Positions 29,739 through 38,300 are shown, counted from the first letter of the stretch. The stretch: DNA of 64,000 nucleotides from Mycolicibacterium setense (GCF_000805385.1 NZ_JTJW01000005.1:1-64000), one strand, 5' to 3'. Notes: generated from the letters alone by a model not told the origin. Numbers and translations are program-made.

Positions 29739-30791
29739 CTACAAACACACCTCGGAATGTCTGCTACCGAAGATGTTCGCTTCGTGGCTACGGATCTTGA
29801 GGGTGAAGTTGCACAGGTACAGGCTGACGAACCCGCCGTAGCTCGATGTCCGGTTGATCGCATCGCCGAACTCCGGCAGCCGGGCCAGCAGGGTGGTGAA
29901 CTGCTCGGTGTTGGGCTGCCAGGTCTGCAGCATGGCGTTGAGATCGGTGATGGTGTGTGCGTAGGCGGCACTGGAGTTGTCGACCGTGTTGGCCAGGGTG
30001 GCCAGCACGGCATTGCCCTGGTCTATCAGCGTCTCGAACTGCCGGTCGCCGGAGGTCACCGCGGCACTGAGCCGATTGAGCCCATGCAGCATCTGCTCCA
30101 GTTGCGGCTGACGGGTGTTCATCGTCTGCATGAGCGCCGACATGTTATCGATGAGCTGGGTGAATATCCCCGCATTGTTGCTCAAACTCGATGTCATGGC
30201 GGCGATCTGGGTGAGCAGCGTGGTCAAGGTTTGCGCCTGGCCGCTGAACGTCTCGACGAATCCCCGGGTGAGGGTGTTGATCTGCTCGGGGGCCAGCGCG
30301 TCGAACAGTGGCTTGAACCCGTTGAGCAGCGCGGTCAAATCCACCGCGGGCGAGGTCTGGGCCAGCGGGATGACGCCGCCGGCGGCCAGTCTGGTCGGCG
30401 GCTCATCGGTGGAGACATCCATGATGGCGCCACCCGGATCGGACAGGGCCACATAGCGGGCGCCGAGCATGTCGCCGTAGCGCACTGCCGCGGTGACATT
30501 GCTCGTCAGGGTGAAATCGGAGTTGACCTCGATGTCGACGTCGGCCCGGCTGGTGCCGTCGGCGTTGGCTGCGAACCGGATCGAATCCACGCGGCCGATC
30601 CGAATGCCGTTCATGGTCACCGGGTTTCCGGCGTTGAGGCCTTCGACGCTGGTGAACTGTGCCTGGTAGGTGACGGTGCTGCCGCGCACCGGCACCGACA
30701 GCGTGTTCATCACCAACACCGCGCTGAGCAATCCGGCGGTGCCGAAGGCGCCCAGCTTGGCCCACGACTGCCACCGACCGTTGCGGTTCAT
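29739..30791 (-). CDS. mceB: MCE family protein MceB (locus I)
   Basis: A 350-residue MCE protein, second in order. An N-terminal membrane segment (about residues 13-31) precedes the MCE domain (YQAQFTSVEGLNAGNPVTMN, IRIGRVDSI, VRYGDMLGARYVALSDPG). A helical coiled segment follows (about 180-310), then the tail SLYLCNFTLKIRS and a final Cys. The ATG overlaps the mceA stop by four bases. Confidence 0.9.
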   Translation of the reverse strand: MNRNGRWQSWAKLGAFGTAGLLSAVLVMNTLSVPVRGSTVTYQAQFTSVEGLNAGNPVTMNGIRIGRVDSIRFAANADGTSRADVDIEVNSDFTLTSNVTAAVRYGDMLGARYVALSDPGGAIMDVSTDEPPTRLAAGGVIPLAQTSPAVDLTALLNGFKPLFDALAPEQINTLTRGFVETFSGQAQTLTTLLTQIAAMTSSLSNNAGIFTQLIDNMSALMQTMNTRQPQLEQMLHGLNRLSAAVTSGDRQFETLIDQGNAVLATLANTVDNSSAAYAHTITDLNAMLQTWQPNTEQFTTLLARLPEFGDAINRTSSYGGFVSLYLCNFTLKIRSHEANIFGSRHSEVCL

Positions 30792-32224
30792 GAGACCTGC
30801 ACTTCCGTGCCGCGCACCAGCGGGCCGAGCATGAGCACCGTGGCGATGTTCGGCTGGGCGGACGGGCCGTCGGCCGGCGGCACCAGCTCATCCTGCAGGA
30901 CGGCCAGGGCGTGGGCCTGGCCGTCGGCGTCGACGACCGCCGATGCGGGCGCCGCCTCTGGGCCCGCAACATCCGGCGCCGGGATCGATTCGGCCGGAAC
31001 AGCTTCCGTGGGCAGCGGCGCCGATTGCGGCAGCCCGGGCCCGGGCGGGAGGAACGAGTGCGTCGGCATGTGCGGTGCCGGCGCGGTGAACGGCGTGACC
31101 GGCAGATCGGCGGCCGGCCGGGCCAATATGTCCTGCGGTTGTGCCGGCACCTCGCCGGACGGTGCGGACTCGGCGCAGCGGGCACCCGGGGTGCTGCCGT
31201 ACGCCGGACAGTCCTGCAGCGAGTACGGCATCGGACCGGAAAACGTCGCCACCGCGGTGATGTTGAACTTGCCCGTCGCGAACACCTTGGCACCGGCCTC
31301 ACCGAACGACTGCGCGCCGGCCAGGGTGTCGACCAGGCCCAGGGGCTGGGCGGCGGTGGTGGCCATGATCTTGCCGGCCGAGTCGACCACGGTGATCAAC
31401 TGCTCGCGGTGATCGGACATAAACGAGGTGAGAACCGACGAGAAGCGGGCGAAACCGTCCAGAGCTGAGGCGAACTTCTGCTGGTCGTCGACCATCCGGT
31501 CGGACACGGATGTGGCGGCCGACAGCGTGGACAGGATGTCGGGGGTGGCGGTGTTCAGCGAGGCCATCACGTCCCGGAATTGCGGTGTGGTGTCCAGGAA
31601 TCGGACCAGCGACGGGGTGAGCACCTGGGCGCTGGCGCTCAGGTCGTCGATCGTGGTGCCCAGTTGGGTGCCCCGGTTGCGCAGCGACTGGCTGATCGCG
31701 GTGAGCGCGGTCTGCATGCGCTCGGGTTTGATCTGTGAGAACAGTTCGACGATTTTGGTGAATACGTCGTAGAGGGCCATCGCGTCGGGGCTGTCGTCGA
31801 TCGCCACGGTGTCGCCCGGCTTCAGCCCCGTTGCCGACCGGTCGCCTTGCGGGTCGACGAGTTGCAGGTAGATGTCGCCGAAGAAGGTGCGGGGCACGAT
31901 CCGTGCGACGGCCGAGGACGGGATGATGCCCAGGCTGTCGGGTTCGATTGCCAGCCGGACCCGCGACGTGTGGGTGCCCGATTCGATGTCGGCGATGCGC
32001 CCGACGTTGACACCGTGGTAGCGGACCGGCGATCCGCCGGTGATCAGCCCGGCCGACACCGGAACCCCCACGAACACATCGGCGCTGCGTTCCAGATGTC
32101 CGGAGGCGCGGGCCACCAGGGCGGCGCCCACCGCCACGGCCACGGTCGCCGCCGCCAGCCCGCGCACTGCCAGCCGGGTCCGACCGGGTTCGGCGCGTCT
32201 GTGTGATCTCCTGAGCCGCTTCAC
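30788..32224 (-). CDS. mceA: MCE family protein MceA with extended Pro/Ala-rich tail (locus I)
   Basis: A 478-residue MCE protein, first of six. A basic N-terminus (KRLRRSHRR) precedes a membrane segment (about residues 20-40). The MCE domain contains DVFVGVPVSAGLITGGSPVR, YHGVNVGRIADIE and FFGDIYLQLVDPQG. A helical region follows, and then from about residue 335 a low-complexity tail rich in Pro, Ala and Glu (TFTAPAPHMPTHSFLPPGPG). GTG 32224 overlaps the yrbEB stop (GTGA); the much longer open frame upstream is out of frame with yrbEB and is a shadow. Confidence 0.9.
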   Translation of the reverse strand: MKRLRRSHRRAEPGRTRLAVRGLAAATVAVAVGAALVARASGHLERSADVFVGVPVSAGLITGGSPVRYHGVNVGRIADIESGTHTSRVRLAIEPDSLGIIPSSAVARIVPRTFFGDIYLQLVDPQGDRSATGLKPGDTVAIDDSPDAMALYDVFTKIVELFSQIKPERMQTALTAISQSLRNRGTQLGTTIDDLSASAQVLTPSLVRFLDTTPQFRDVMASLNTATPDILSTLSAATSVSDRMVDDQQKFASALDGFARFSSVLTSFMSDHREQLITVVDSAGKIMATTAAQPLGLVDTLAGAQSFGEAGAKVFATGKFNITAVATFSGPMPYSLQDCPAYGSTPGARCAESAPSGEVPAQPQDILARPAADLPVTPFTAPAPHMPTHSFLPPGPGLPQSAPLPTEAVPAESIPAPDVAGPEAAPASAVVDADGQAHALAVLQDELVPPADGPSAQPNIATVLMLGPLVRGTEVQVS

Positions 32225-33078
32225 ATTCCCATCCCGGGGATCTCGGGGACCAGGCCCCACAGCGCGAAGGTCAGCAGCACGTCGAGGATGCCGACCGCGA
32301 GGATCGCGGTGCGCAGCGCCCGGCCGGCGGCCTGCCCCACTCCCGCGGGCCCGCCCGAGGCGAAGTAGCCGTAGGTGCAGTGCACCAGCGCCACCACGAT
32401 CGCGAAGACAATCGCCTTGATCCCCGAATAGAGCAGGTCGCTCGGGCCAAGGGCCAGATGGAAGAAGTAGTCGTAGGTGCCGGGCGAGGCACCGTTGAAG
32501 ATCACCACCACGGTGCGGGTGGACAGGTAGCTTGCCAGTAGTCCGATCATGTAGATCGGGATGACGCAGACGACGGAGGCCACCACCCGGGTACCGACCA
32601 GGTAGGGGATGGAGCGCAGCGCCATGGCGTCGATGGCGTCGATCTCGTCGGAGATCCGCATGGCACCGATCTGGGCGGTGAAGCCCGTTCCGACCTTGGC
32701 GGCCAACGCGATCGCCACGACGACAGGCGCGAGTTCCCGCGTGTTGGCGATCGCGGCGAGCATGCCCGAGAGGGTGTTCATCCCCACCAGGTCCAGGCCG
32801 CGCTGAGTCTCGACGCCCAGCATCATGGCCGCGGCCAATGACATGGCGAACACGATGCCGATGGTTCCGCCGCCGGACAGCAGCGAACTGGTGCCGAAGG
32901 TGACCTCGCCGATCTGGCTCAAGGTGTGCTTGCGGTAACGGACCAGGGCGTACGGCAGCGATCCGAGGACCTTGGCGTAGAAGGTGACGTGCTGGCCGGC
33001 AACCGCGAGTGCGTCGAATCCTGCGACGGCGGGGCGCGAAACCCGGTGCAGGGCAGCGCTGCTCGAAATCGCGGTCAC
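32221..33078 (-). CDS. yrbEB: YrbE-type MCE permease, second subunit (locus I)
   Basis: A 285-residue MlaE/YrbE permease with about five or six membrane helices. The family core is visible: GGGTIGIVFAMSLAAAMMLGVE, NTRELAPVVVAIALAAKVGTGF, and ISDEIDAIDAMALRSIPYLVG, the coupling-loop region that contacts the ATPase. GTG 33078 overlaps the yrbEA stop by four bases. It should form the inner-membrane pore with YrbEA. Confidence 0.92.
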   Translation of the reverse strand: MTAISSSAALHRVSRPAVAGFDALAVAGQHVTFYAKVLGSLPYALVRYRKHTLSQIGEVTFGTSSLLSGGGTIGIVFAMSLAAAMMLGVETQRGLDLVGMNTLSGMLAAIANTRELAPVVVAIALAAKVGTGFTAQIGAMRISDEIDAIDAMALRSIPYLVGTRVVASVVCVIPIYMIGLLASYLSTRTVVVIFNGASPGTYDYFFHLALGPSDLLYSGIKAIVFAIVVALVHCTYGYFASGGPAGVGQAAGRALRTAILAVGILDVLLTFALWGLVPEIPGMGM

Positions 33079-33887
33079 CGGTAACTGCCCACGGCCGGAA
33101 CCACCACGGTGTAGAGCGCCGACATGGTGGTGTTGAGGATGAAGACCAGCGCGAAGGCCAGGACCACGGCCTCGTTGACCGCGTTGGCCACGCCGCCCGC
33201 ACCGCCCTTGGCGTGCAGGCCCTTGAACGTGGCGACCAGGGTGGCGGTGAGCCCGAATACCGCCGACTTGATCAGTGCCATAACGAAATCCGACACCTGG
33301 CCGTACTGGCTGAAGGTGGCCAGAAATGTTCCCGCGGGCAGATGCTGCACGCTGATGTGGTACAGGTAGCAGGCCATCACGCCGCCGAAGGTGACGATCG
33401 AGCACAGGGCCAGGGCCACGATGACGGCGGCGACCACCCGTGGCGCGACGAGCCGCTCGATCACGTCGAGTCCCATGACCTCCATGGCGTCGATCTCCTC
33501 GCGGATGGTGCGCGACCCCAGGTCGGTGCAGATCGCCGAGCCGGCGACGCCCGCCATCATCAAGGCGCACACCAGGGCCGCGGCCTGACCGACGATGATG
33601 AACGCCACGACCGCGCCCGAGTAGCCGCCGGCGCCGATGCGCCCCGCCAACTCGCCGACCGACACCGCGATGAACACCCCGATCGGCATCATCAGCAGCA
33701 GGGCAGGCCCGGTGCACACCCGGCCGATGAACAGGGTCTGTGCGACGACCTCGTCGAGCACCAGACGCCGGCGCACCAACGCCGTGACGACGCTGACGAG
33801 CGCCTGCACCGAGAACCCCAGCACGTAGCCGCCCTGGACCAGGACGTCCCGTACCGGGCCCTTGGATGCTGGTAGCTCGTAGGTCAT
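33075..33887 (-). CDS. yrbEA: YrbE-type MCE permease, first subunit (locus I)
   Basis: A 270-residue MlaE/YrbE permease and the first gene of mce locus I. The signature loop is LGSRTIREEIDAMEVMGLDV, preceded by GQAAALVCALMMAGVAGSAI and followed by helices ending in TLVATFKGLHAKGGAGGVANAV. ATG 33887 (MTYELPASKGPV) is used rather than an upstream arginine-rich extension. Its predicted promoter lies at 33978-34007 with a shared mce upstream element beyond it. Confidence 0.92.
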   Translation of the reverse strand: MTYELPASKGPVRDVLVQGGYVLGFSVQALVSVVTALVRRRLVLDEVVAQTLFIGRVCTGPALLLMMPIGVFIAVSVGELAGRIGAGGYSGAVVAFIIVGQAAALVCALMMAGVAGSAICTDLGSRTIREEIDAMEVMGLDVIERLVAPRVVAAVIVALALCSIVTFGGVMACYLYHISVQHLPAGTFLATFSQYGQVSDFVMALIKSAVFGLTATLVATFKGLHAKGGAGGVANAVNEAVVLAFALVFILNTTMSALYTVVVPAVGSYR

Positions 33888-34197
33888 CGAGTTCCTTCCG
33901 CGCTCTCGTGGCATGCGCGGGGCCGCCCGAGACACCGGATGTGCCGAGCACCGTTTCGACCCCCCGGCCGTGTGTGGAGCATGTCACATTCCGTGACCTC
34001 TCCGCAAGAATTAAGTGAATGGTTATTCTCGAGTAACTCAAACGTGTATGCAGAGGTCCGGAGCACTTCTGGTGGGGAGTTTGTGACCACTCACTCGACA
34101 GCTGTCAACTCTATTGCGCTCGGCGTGTCGGCCCGGCCCCGGAAAGAATCGCGATTAACTTATTGACCCAGGGGTTGCCGAGCTGAGGGGTGTCGGT
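33888..34197. other. 310-base divergent intergenic region, mce locus I / FAD oxidoreductase
   Basis: No credible gene was seen. It holds the shared mce element and promoter (separate entry), the inverted repeat GTCAC-N5-GTGAC at 33983-33997 overlapping the proposed -10, and a 10-bp palindrome GACAGCTGTC at 34097-34106. It is markedly more A/T-rich between 34005 and 34170 than the surrounding genes. Confidence 0.6.
33978..34028 (-). promoter_or_regulatory. mce locus I promoter with shared upstream element
   Basis: TAAGTGAATGGTTATTC (34012-34028, plus strand) contains a near-palindromic core GAAT-N4-ATTC. Read on the minus strand, the core is followed after 9 bases by a -35-like TTGCGG (34007-34002), then 18 bases, then a weak -10 CATGCT (33983-33978). 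A start near 33971 would leave a leader of about 84 bases before yrbEA. The same arrangement occurs before mce locus II. Confidence 0.55.
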
Positions 34198-35976
34198 ATG
34201 TCGGGTGGGGTCGGGGAACGTCACATTTCACGTCGGTCGTTTCTGGCGGGCACGGCGGGGATGGCCACCGTGGCGCTGGGCAGGCCGGCAACCGGGCGGG
34301 CGGCTCCGGGGTCGACGGTCGCGATATTCGGTGCCGGGGTGGCCGGCCTGACCGCCGCGCACGAACTGGCCGAGCGCGGCTACCGCGTCACGGTGTTCGA
34401 GCGAAAAGCCCTGGGCGGCAAGGCCCGATCGATCCCGGCTCCGTCGGCATCGGGAAGTCCACTGCCGGCCGAGCACGGCTTCCGGTTCTTCCCGGGCTTC
34501 TATCGCAACGTCACCGACACCATGCGCCGTATACCGTTCGCCGGCAACACCTTCGGAGTCTGGCAGAACCTGACCCGGGCCACGTCGTATCTGCATTCGG
34601 GGTTGGGGCGGGCGGATCTGACCATCCCGCTGCCGTTTCCGATCCCCACACTGCCCAATCCGATCACCCCGAAGGCCTTCATCGAGTCGGTGGCCGCGGT
34701 GTTCCAGACGCTGTTGCGGCTGCCTCCACTGGAGGCGGTGTACGCCGCGCAGAAGCTCGCGGTCTACGTCACCAGTTGCGACGAGCGCAAGCTCGGCCAG
34801 TGGGACAACATGACCTGGGAGCGATACATCGGGGCCGATCGCAAGAGCAAGGAGTACAACCGGTACCTGGCCGACGGCATCATCCGTAACCTGGCCGCCT
34901 CGAAATCTCGAGACGCCAGCGCACATTCGATCGGGCTGGTCGGAGAGGCGTCGGTGTGGTCGATCCTGCTGTTGGGCAACGACATCGACAACAAGGGATT
35001 CGACCGGGTGCTCAACGGCCCCACCAGTCTGCAATGGCTCGATCCCTGGGTGGCGCACCTGCAATCGCTGGGCGTGACGTTCCGGGTCGGGCAGGCGCTG
35101 TCGCGGCTCACGCCCAACGGACGCCACATCGCCTCCGCCACAGTCGTGGACGGCAACGGGGTGGCCCAACCGGTGGTCGCCGACTGGTACATCTCGGCGG
35201 TGCCGTGTGAGAAGTTGGCGGCGGTGCTCACCCCTGACGTGATCGCCGCCGATCCCAAGCTGGCCTCGGTGGCCGCGCTGCGCACCGAGTGGATGAACGG
35301 TCTGATGTTCTTCCTGCGTGAGCGCGTCGACGTCACCAAGGGCCACGTCAATTACGTCGACTCGGGCTGGGGGCTCACGTCGATCAGCGAGGCGCAGTTC
35401 TGGAAGCGGCCGTTGACCTCCTACGGCGACGGAACCGTCAGGGACTGCCTGTCGGCGATCATCTCCGACTGGAGCACTCCGGGAAATTTCAACGGCCTCA
35501 GCGCCAGGCAGTGCACCCCGCCGCAGATCGCGGCCGAGGCCTGGAGTCAGATCAAGGCGCACCTCAATGACACGGGCGTCGTGGTCACCGACGCGATGCT
35601 GCACTCGTGGTTTCTCGATCCGTCGATCATCGACTCGGGCACGCCCAATGTGCGCAACGACGAGCCGCTGTTCATCCAGGACCCGGGCTCGTGGGCACGC
35701 AGGCCGGAGGCGACGACCGGGATCGACAACCTGTTCTTGGCCGGTGAGTGGATCAAGACCGACCAGAACGTCACCACCATGGAGGGCGCCAACGAGGGTG
35801 GCCGCTACGCCGCCAACGGGGTGTTGATGGCGTCGGGTTATGGGGGCCCGAAGGTCAAGATCGTCGAGCTGTTCCAGGCGCCGTGGTGGGGTCCGTTCAA
35901 GGCCGCCGACAAGGCGAGGTACCGGGCCAGGCTGCCGCATGCGCTCGACATCGCCGATACCCGCTGGCCGACCTGA
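34198..35976 (+). CDS. TAT-exported FAD-dependent oxidoreductase
   Basis: A 592-residue flavoprotein of the NAD(P)-binding Rossmann / amine oxidase superfamily, similar in layout to hydroxysqualene dehydroxylase-type and carotenoid desaturase-like enzymes. A twin-arginine signal (SRRSFLAGTAGMATVALG, residues about 11-28) suggests export already folded with cofactor. The FAD motif is VAIFGAGVAGLTAAHELAER (about 42-61), then GGKARS and EHGFRFFPGFY. The C-terminal FAD-binding segment is LFLAGEWIKTDQNVTTMEGA (about 525-544). The substrate is unknown. It is divergent from mce locus I and could act on an envelope lipid, but that is inference. Confidence 0.85.
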   Translation: MSGGVGERHISRRSFLAGTAGMATVALGRPATGRAAPGSTVAIFGAGVAGLTAAHELAERGYRVTVFERKALGGKARSIPAPSASGSPLPAEHGFRFFPGFYRNVTDTMRRIPFAGNTFGVWQNLTRATSYLHSGLGRADLTIPLPFPIPTLPNPITPKAFIESVAAVFQTLLRLPPLEAVYAAQKLAVYVTSCDERKLGQWDNMTWERYIGADRKSKEYNRYLADGIIRNLAASKSRDASAHSIGLVGEASVWSILLLGNDIDNKGFDRVLNGPTSLQWLDPWVAHLQSLGVTFRVGQALSRLTPNGRHIASATVVDGNGVAQPVVADWYISAVPCEKLAAVLTPDVIAADPKLASVAALRTEWMNGLMFFLRERVDVTKGHVNYVDSGWGLTSISEAQFWKRPLTSYGDGTVRDCLSAIISDWSTPGNFNGLSARQCTPPQIAAEAWSQIKAHLNDTGVVVTDAMLHSWFLDPSIIDSGTPNVRNDEPLFIQDPGSWARRPEATTGIDNLFLAGEWIKTDQNVTTMEGANEGGRYAANGVLMASGYGGPKVKIVELFQAPWWGPFKAADKARYRARLPHALDIADTRWPT

Positions 35977-35986
35977 CCTGCTCAGA

Positions 35987-36001
35987 TGAAAACCGTTACC
36001 A
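35987..36001 (+). promoter_or_regulatory. Zur-box-like inverted repeat before the COG0523 gene
   Basis: TGAAAACCGTTACCA has a left half TGAAAAC and a right half matching GTTTTCA at five of seven positions. The mycobacterial Zur consensus is built on TGAAAATCATTTTCA. It ends 19 bases before GTG 36021, suitable for repression. Confidence 0.45.
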
Positions 36002-36020
36002 ATAACCCTACGATGGCCGG

Positions 36021-36959
36021 GTGACGACCGGATCGGTACCCGTGCTGGCGGTCGCCGGACATCTCGGCGCCGGCAAGACCACGCTGCTCAATCACCTGCT
36101 GCGCAACGGTCGCGGTGTCCGTATAGGCGCACTGGTCAACGATTTCGGCGCGGTCAACATCGACGCCATGCTGGTGGCCGGTCAGGTCGATGCGATGGCG
36201 TCGCTGTCCAACGGATGTATCTGCTGTGCGGTCGACAACGACGAAGTCGGCGAGATGTTGGGCAAGCTCGCGGCCGTCAAACCCCGGCTGGATCTGATCG
36301 TGGTGGAGGCCAGTGGTGTGGCCGAACCAGCTTCGCTGGCCCGCACGCTCGTCGTGGCCGACGATCCGCGTTTTCACTACGCCGGCCTCGTGCTGGTGCT
36401 CGACGGCTTGCAGCCCGACCTGAGCCACGGGCTGCCGATCGCCGATCTGGTGGTGCTCAACAAGGCGTCCTCGTGCACCGACGTCGAGGGCCTACTGGCA
36501 CGGATCCGCGAGTTCAATCCCCGGGTTCCGGTGCTGCCCACCGACTTTGCCCGCATCGACCCGCAGCTGCTGATCGACCCGCCGGAGCGGGCGCCCCAAG
36601 CCCAACTGTCCTTCGACGAGCTGCTCTACGAGCAGCATGACCACGCCCACCCCGAATATCAGAGCGTCGTGTTCCGTACCGACGCCGCGGTGAACCCGCG
36701 CCTGTTCATGGAGTTTCTGCGGGACCGCCCCGTCGGGCTCTACCGCGCCAAGGGATTCGTCGACTTCGGCGCCGAGCGCTTCCTGCTCCAGCTGGTCGGT
36801 GGTTCGCTGCGCTTCGAGAGGCGGCGGTCGGGCCCCACCGAGCTGGTGCTGATCGGCACCGGGATGGACCCCTCGGCGGTAGAGGCCGCACTCCAGCGGT
36901 GCACCACCGAACCGGCCGACGAGAATGCGATGCTCGGGGTGCTCAAGTACGTGGTGTAG
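36021..36959 (+). CDS. COG0523 (CobW/G3E) family GTPase, putative metal chaperone
   Basis: A 312-residue G3E GTPase. The P-loop is GHLGAGKT (residues 13-20), and the CxCC metal motif is Cys66-Ile-Cys-Cys69 in SNGCICCAVD. Walker B is LIVVEASGVAEP. The guanine-specificity motif is NKAS (147-150) where the family has NKxD. A histidine-rich stretch (EQHDHAHPEY) and the C-terminal CobW_C domain (YRAKGFVDF) follow. COG0523 proteins are thought to deliver zinc or other metals when scarce. A Zur-like box upstream supports induction by zinc limitation. The start is GTG 36021. Confidence 0.88.
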   Translation: MTTGSVPVLAVAGHLGAGKTTLLNHLLRNGRGVRIGALVNDFGAVNIDAMLVAGQVDAMASLSNGCICCAVDNDEVGEMLGKLAAVKPRLDLIVVEASGVAEPASLARTLVVADDPRFHYAGLVLVLDGLQPDLSHGLPIADLVVLNKASSCTDVEGLLARIREFNPRVPVLPTDFARIDPQLLIDPPERAPQAQLSFDELLYEQHDHAHPEYQSVVFRTDAAVNPRLFMEFLRDRPVGLYRAKGFVDFGAERFLLQLVGGSLRFERRRSGPTELVLIGTGMDPSAVEAALQRCTTEPADENAMLGVLKYVV

Positions 36960-37020
36960 CCGCCCGCGACGGCTTTTCGCCCCGGTATCCTGACCGCTCA
37001 CCCAAGTTCGAGGAGCCGCA

Positions 37021-37302
37021 TTGTTCAAGGTCAACGAGTACTTCGATGGCGACGTCGCATCGATCGGCTTCACGACGCCGGAGGGGCCTGCGACCGTGGG
37101 TGTCATGGCTGTCGGCGAGTACGAGTTCGGCACCACCCAGCTCGAGATCATGCGGGTGGTCTCCGGTGCGCTGACCGTCAAGCTGCCGGACCGTCAGGAG
37201 TGGGAAACCTTCTCGGCCGGAACGCAATTCACCGTGCCCGCGGACAGCAAGTTCCAGGTGCGCACTGAGACCGAGACGGCCTACCTGTGCGAGTACCGCT
37301 GA
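37021..37302 (+). CDS. ppnP: Pyrimidine/purine nucleoside phosphorylase PpnP-like
   Basis: A 93-residue cupin-fold protein of the PpnP (YaiE, formerly DUF1255) family, which in E. coli phosphorolyses several nucleosides. The full-length family pattern is visible: [54 protein letters not shown], and the terminal YLCEYR. The start is TTG 37021 with GAGGAG upstream; no ATG or GTG fits the conserved N-terminus. It is convergent with the small HTH gene, with only two bases between the stops. Confidence 0.88.
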   Translation: MFKVNEYFDGDVASIGFTTPEGPATVGVMAVGEYEFGTTQLEIMRVVSGALTVKLPDRQEWETFSAGTQFTVPADSKFQVRTETETAYLCEYR

Positions 37303-37304
37303 GG

Positions 37305-37634
37305 TCAGACCGCGCGTCCGCGGAACCTGCTGTGCAGCCTCTGCTTTGACACGCCCAGGACTCTGCCGATCTGAGCCCACGACAAGCCGGCCTGGCGGCC
37401 GGCGAGGATGGCCCGCTCATAACGGGCCTGAGCTCGGGCGAGATCGTCGCGGGCAAGCCCCAGCGCGTGTACTCGTGCCCCGACCGAGAGGTCCGCGATG
37501 ATTTCCGTCGGGTCCTCGGAAGTAATCGGCTCGTTGGCCGCGATCTCGCGTTCCAATTGTTCCTGAAAACGCTTGAGGAACTCCTTCAGTTCAGGGTCTG
37601 TAGCCCACCACGGCTCACTCTTGTCGCTCCCCAT
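37305..37634 (-). CDS. Small HTH protein, candidate regulator of tspO
   Basis: A 109-residue protein. Residues 1-45 are acidic and helical (PWWATDPELKEFLKRFQEQL). The C-terminus carries a clear helix-turn-helix, LSWAQIGRVLGVSKQRLHSRF (about residues 84-104), typical of sigma region 4-like or XRE-like small regulators. No named family is assigned. ATG 37634 is preferred to an upstream frame that crosses the operators. CATACT at 37646-37641 sits six bases before the ATG, suggesting a leaderless mRNA. Two CGTCAA-N5-TTGACG palindromes lie between it and divergent tspO, so autoregulation plus control of tspO is likely. Confidence 0.75.
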   Translation of the reverse strand: MGSDKSEPWWATDPELKEFLKRFQEQLEREIAANEPITSEDPTEIIADLSVGARVHALGLARDDLARAQARYERAILAGRQAGLSWAQIGRVLGVSKQRLHSRFRGRAV

Positions 37635-37679
37635 GGCCGGAGTATGCCGAGAGCCGGGGACATGTCTGCCCGGGAGCGT

Positions 37680-37696
37680 CGTCAAAAATCTTGACG
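37680..37696. promoter_or_regulatory. Operator candidate 1, CGTCAA-N5-TTGACG
   Basis: This 17-bp inverted repeat extends to seven matching bases per arm (TCGTCAA / TTGACGA, 37679-37697). It lies 46 bases upstream of the small HTH gene start on the minus strand and 93 bases (centre to centre) from operator candidate 2. Confidence 0.6.
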
Positions 37697-37772
37697 ATCC
37701 GTCGGCACACCATACGGCCGGAAACTCCGGCCCGGTCGGCCCTGTCTCCGCACGACATGTCCGACAGAACTT

Positions 37773-37789
37773 CGTCAATATTTTTGACG
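37773..37789. promoter_or_regulatory. Operator candidate 2, CGTCAA-N5-TTGACG
   Basis: This second copy of the 17-bp repeat has a right arm TTGACG (37784-37789) that doubles as the -35 hexamer of the proposed tspO promoter. Protein bound here should block RNA polymerase. Confidence 0.6.
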
Positions 37790-37812
37790 GCCGGGCAATC
37801 CGGGTATGTAGT
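37784..37812 (+). promoter_or_regulatory. Predicted leaderless tspO promoter
   Basis: The -35 TTGACG (37784-37789), a 17-base spacer and -10 TGTAGT (37807-37812) are followed after five bases by ATG 37818. Transcription starting at the A of the ATG would give a leaderless mRNA, common in mycobacteria. Confidence 0.55.
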
Positions 37813-37817
37813 CACGC

Positions 37818-38300
37818 ATGCGACCGATCACCCTGGCCAAGACGGCCACCGCGGCACTGGGCACTGCTCTGCTCGGCGGACTGGCCAGCCGGCCCGCGCA
37901 ATCGACGTGGTACGAGTTGTTGCGTAAGCCGTCGTTTCAGCCTCCGCGACAAGCTTTTCCGATCGTCTGGCCGATCCTCTACGCCGGCATCGCGGTGGTA
38001 TCGGCCCGCACCATCGACCGGCTGCGCGCCGAGGGCCAGGACGACCGCGCCCGCAGCTACACCGTGGCGCTGGCCGGCAACCTGGCGGTCAACGCCGCGT
38101 GGTCATGGGTGTTCTTCTCCCAGCGTCAGCTCGGAGCCGCGGCCATCACCGCCGCCGCGCTGACCGCCAGCAGTGCCGACCTGACCCGTCGCTCGGTACA
38201 GGCTCAGGGTGCCCCGGGTGCGGTGCTGGCGCCCTATCCGCTGTGGTGTGCGTTCGCCACGGTGCTGTCGACCCGCATCTGGATGCTCAACCGGACGTGA
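37818..38300 (+). CDS. tspO: TspO/MBR family protein
   Basis: A 160-residue TspO/peripheral benzodiazepine receptor-like membrane protein with five predicted helices. Signature elements are STWYELLRKPSFQPP (about residues 29-43), FPIVWPILYAGIAV (the WPILY-type motif), NLAVNAAWSWVFF and LWCAFATVLSTRIWMLN. The family binds porphyrins and cholesterol-like ligands and is linked to stress and tetrapyrrole homeostasis. It is divergent from a small HTH gene with two palindromic operators between them, and convergent with menJ. Confidence 0.92.
   Translation: MRPITLAKTATAALGTALLGGLASRPAQSTWYELLRKPSFQPPRQAFPIVWPILYAGIAVVSARTIDRLRAEGQDDRARSYTVALAGNLAVNAAWSWVFFSQRQLGAAAITAAALTASSADLTRRSVQAQGAPGAVLAPYPLWCAFATVLSTRIWMLNRT

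Noticed and set aside
29661..31412. 583-residue open frame antisense to mceA and mceB of locus I
   Set aside because: It crosses two well-supported MCE genes, has no ribosome site and no domain; it is a compositional shadow.
32225..33202. Upstream extension of the mceA frame giving an 804-residue protein
   Set aside because: The extension is out of frame with yrbEB and arginine-rich. GTG 32224 with a four-base overlap gives a normal MceA.
33983..33997. GTCAC-N5-GTGAC as a CRP (Rv3676-type) site
   Set aside because: CRP sites have TGTGA first and TCACA second. Here the halves are in reversed order, so it is not a CRP box.
36013..36024. ATG 36013 as the COG0523 gene start
   Set aside because: It is in a different frame and meets a stop after three codons; GTG 36021 opens the conserved N-terminus.
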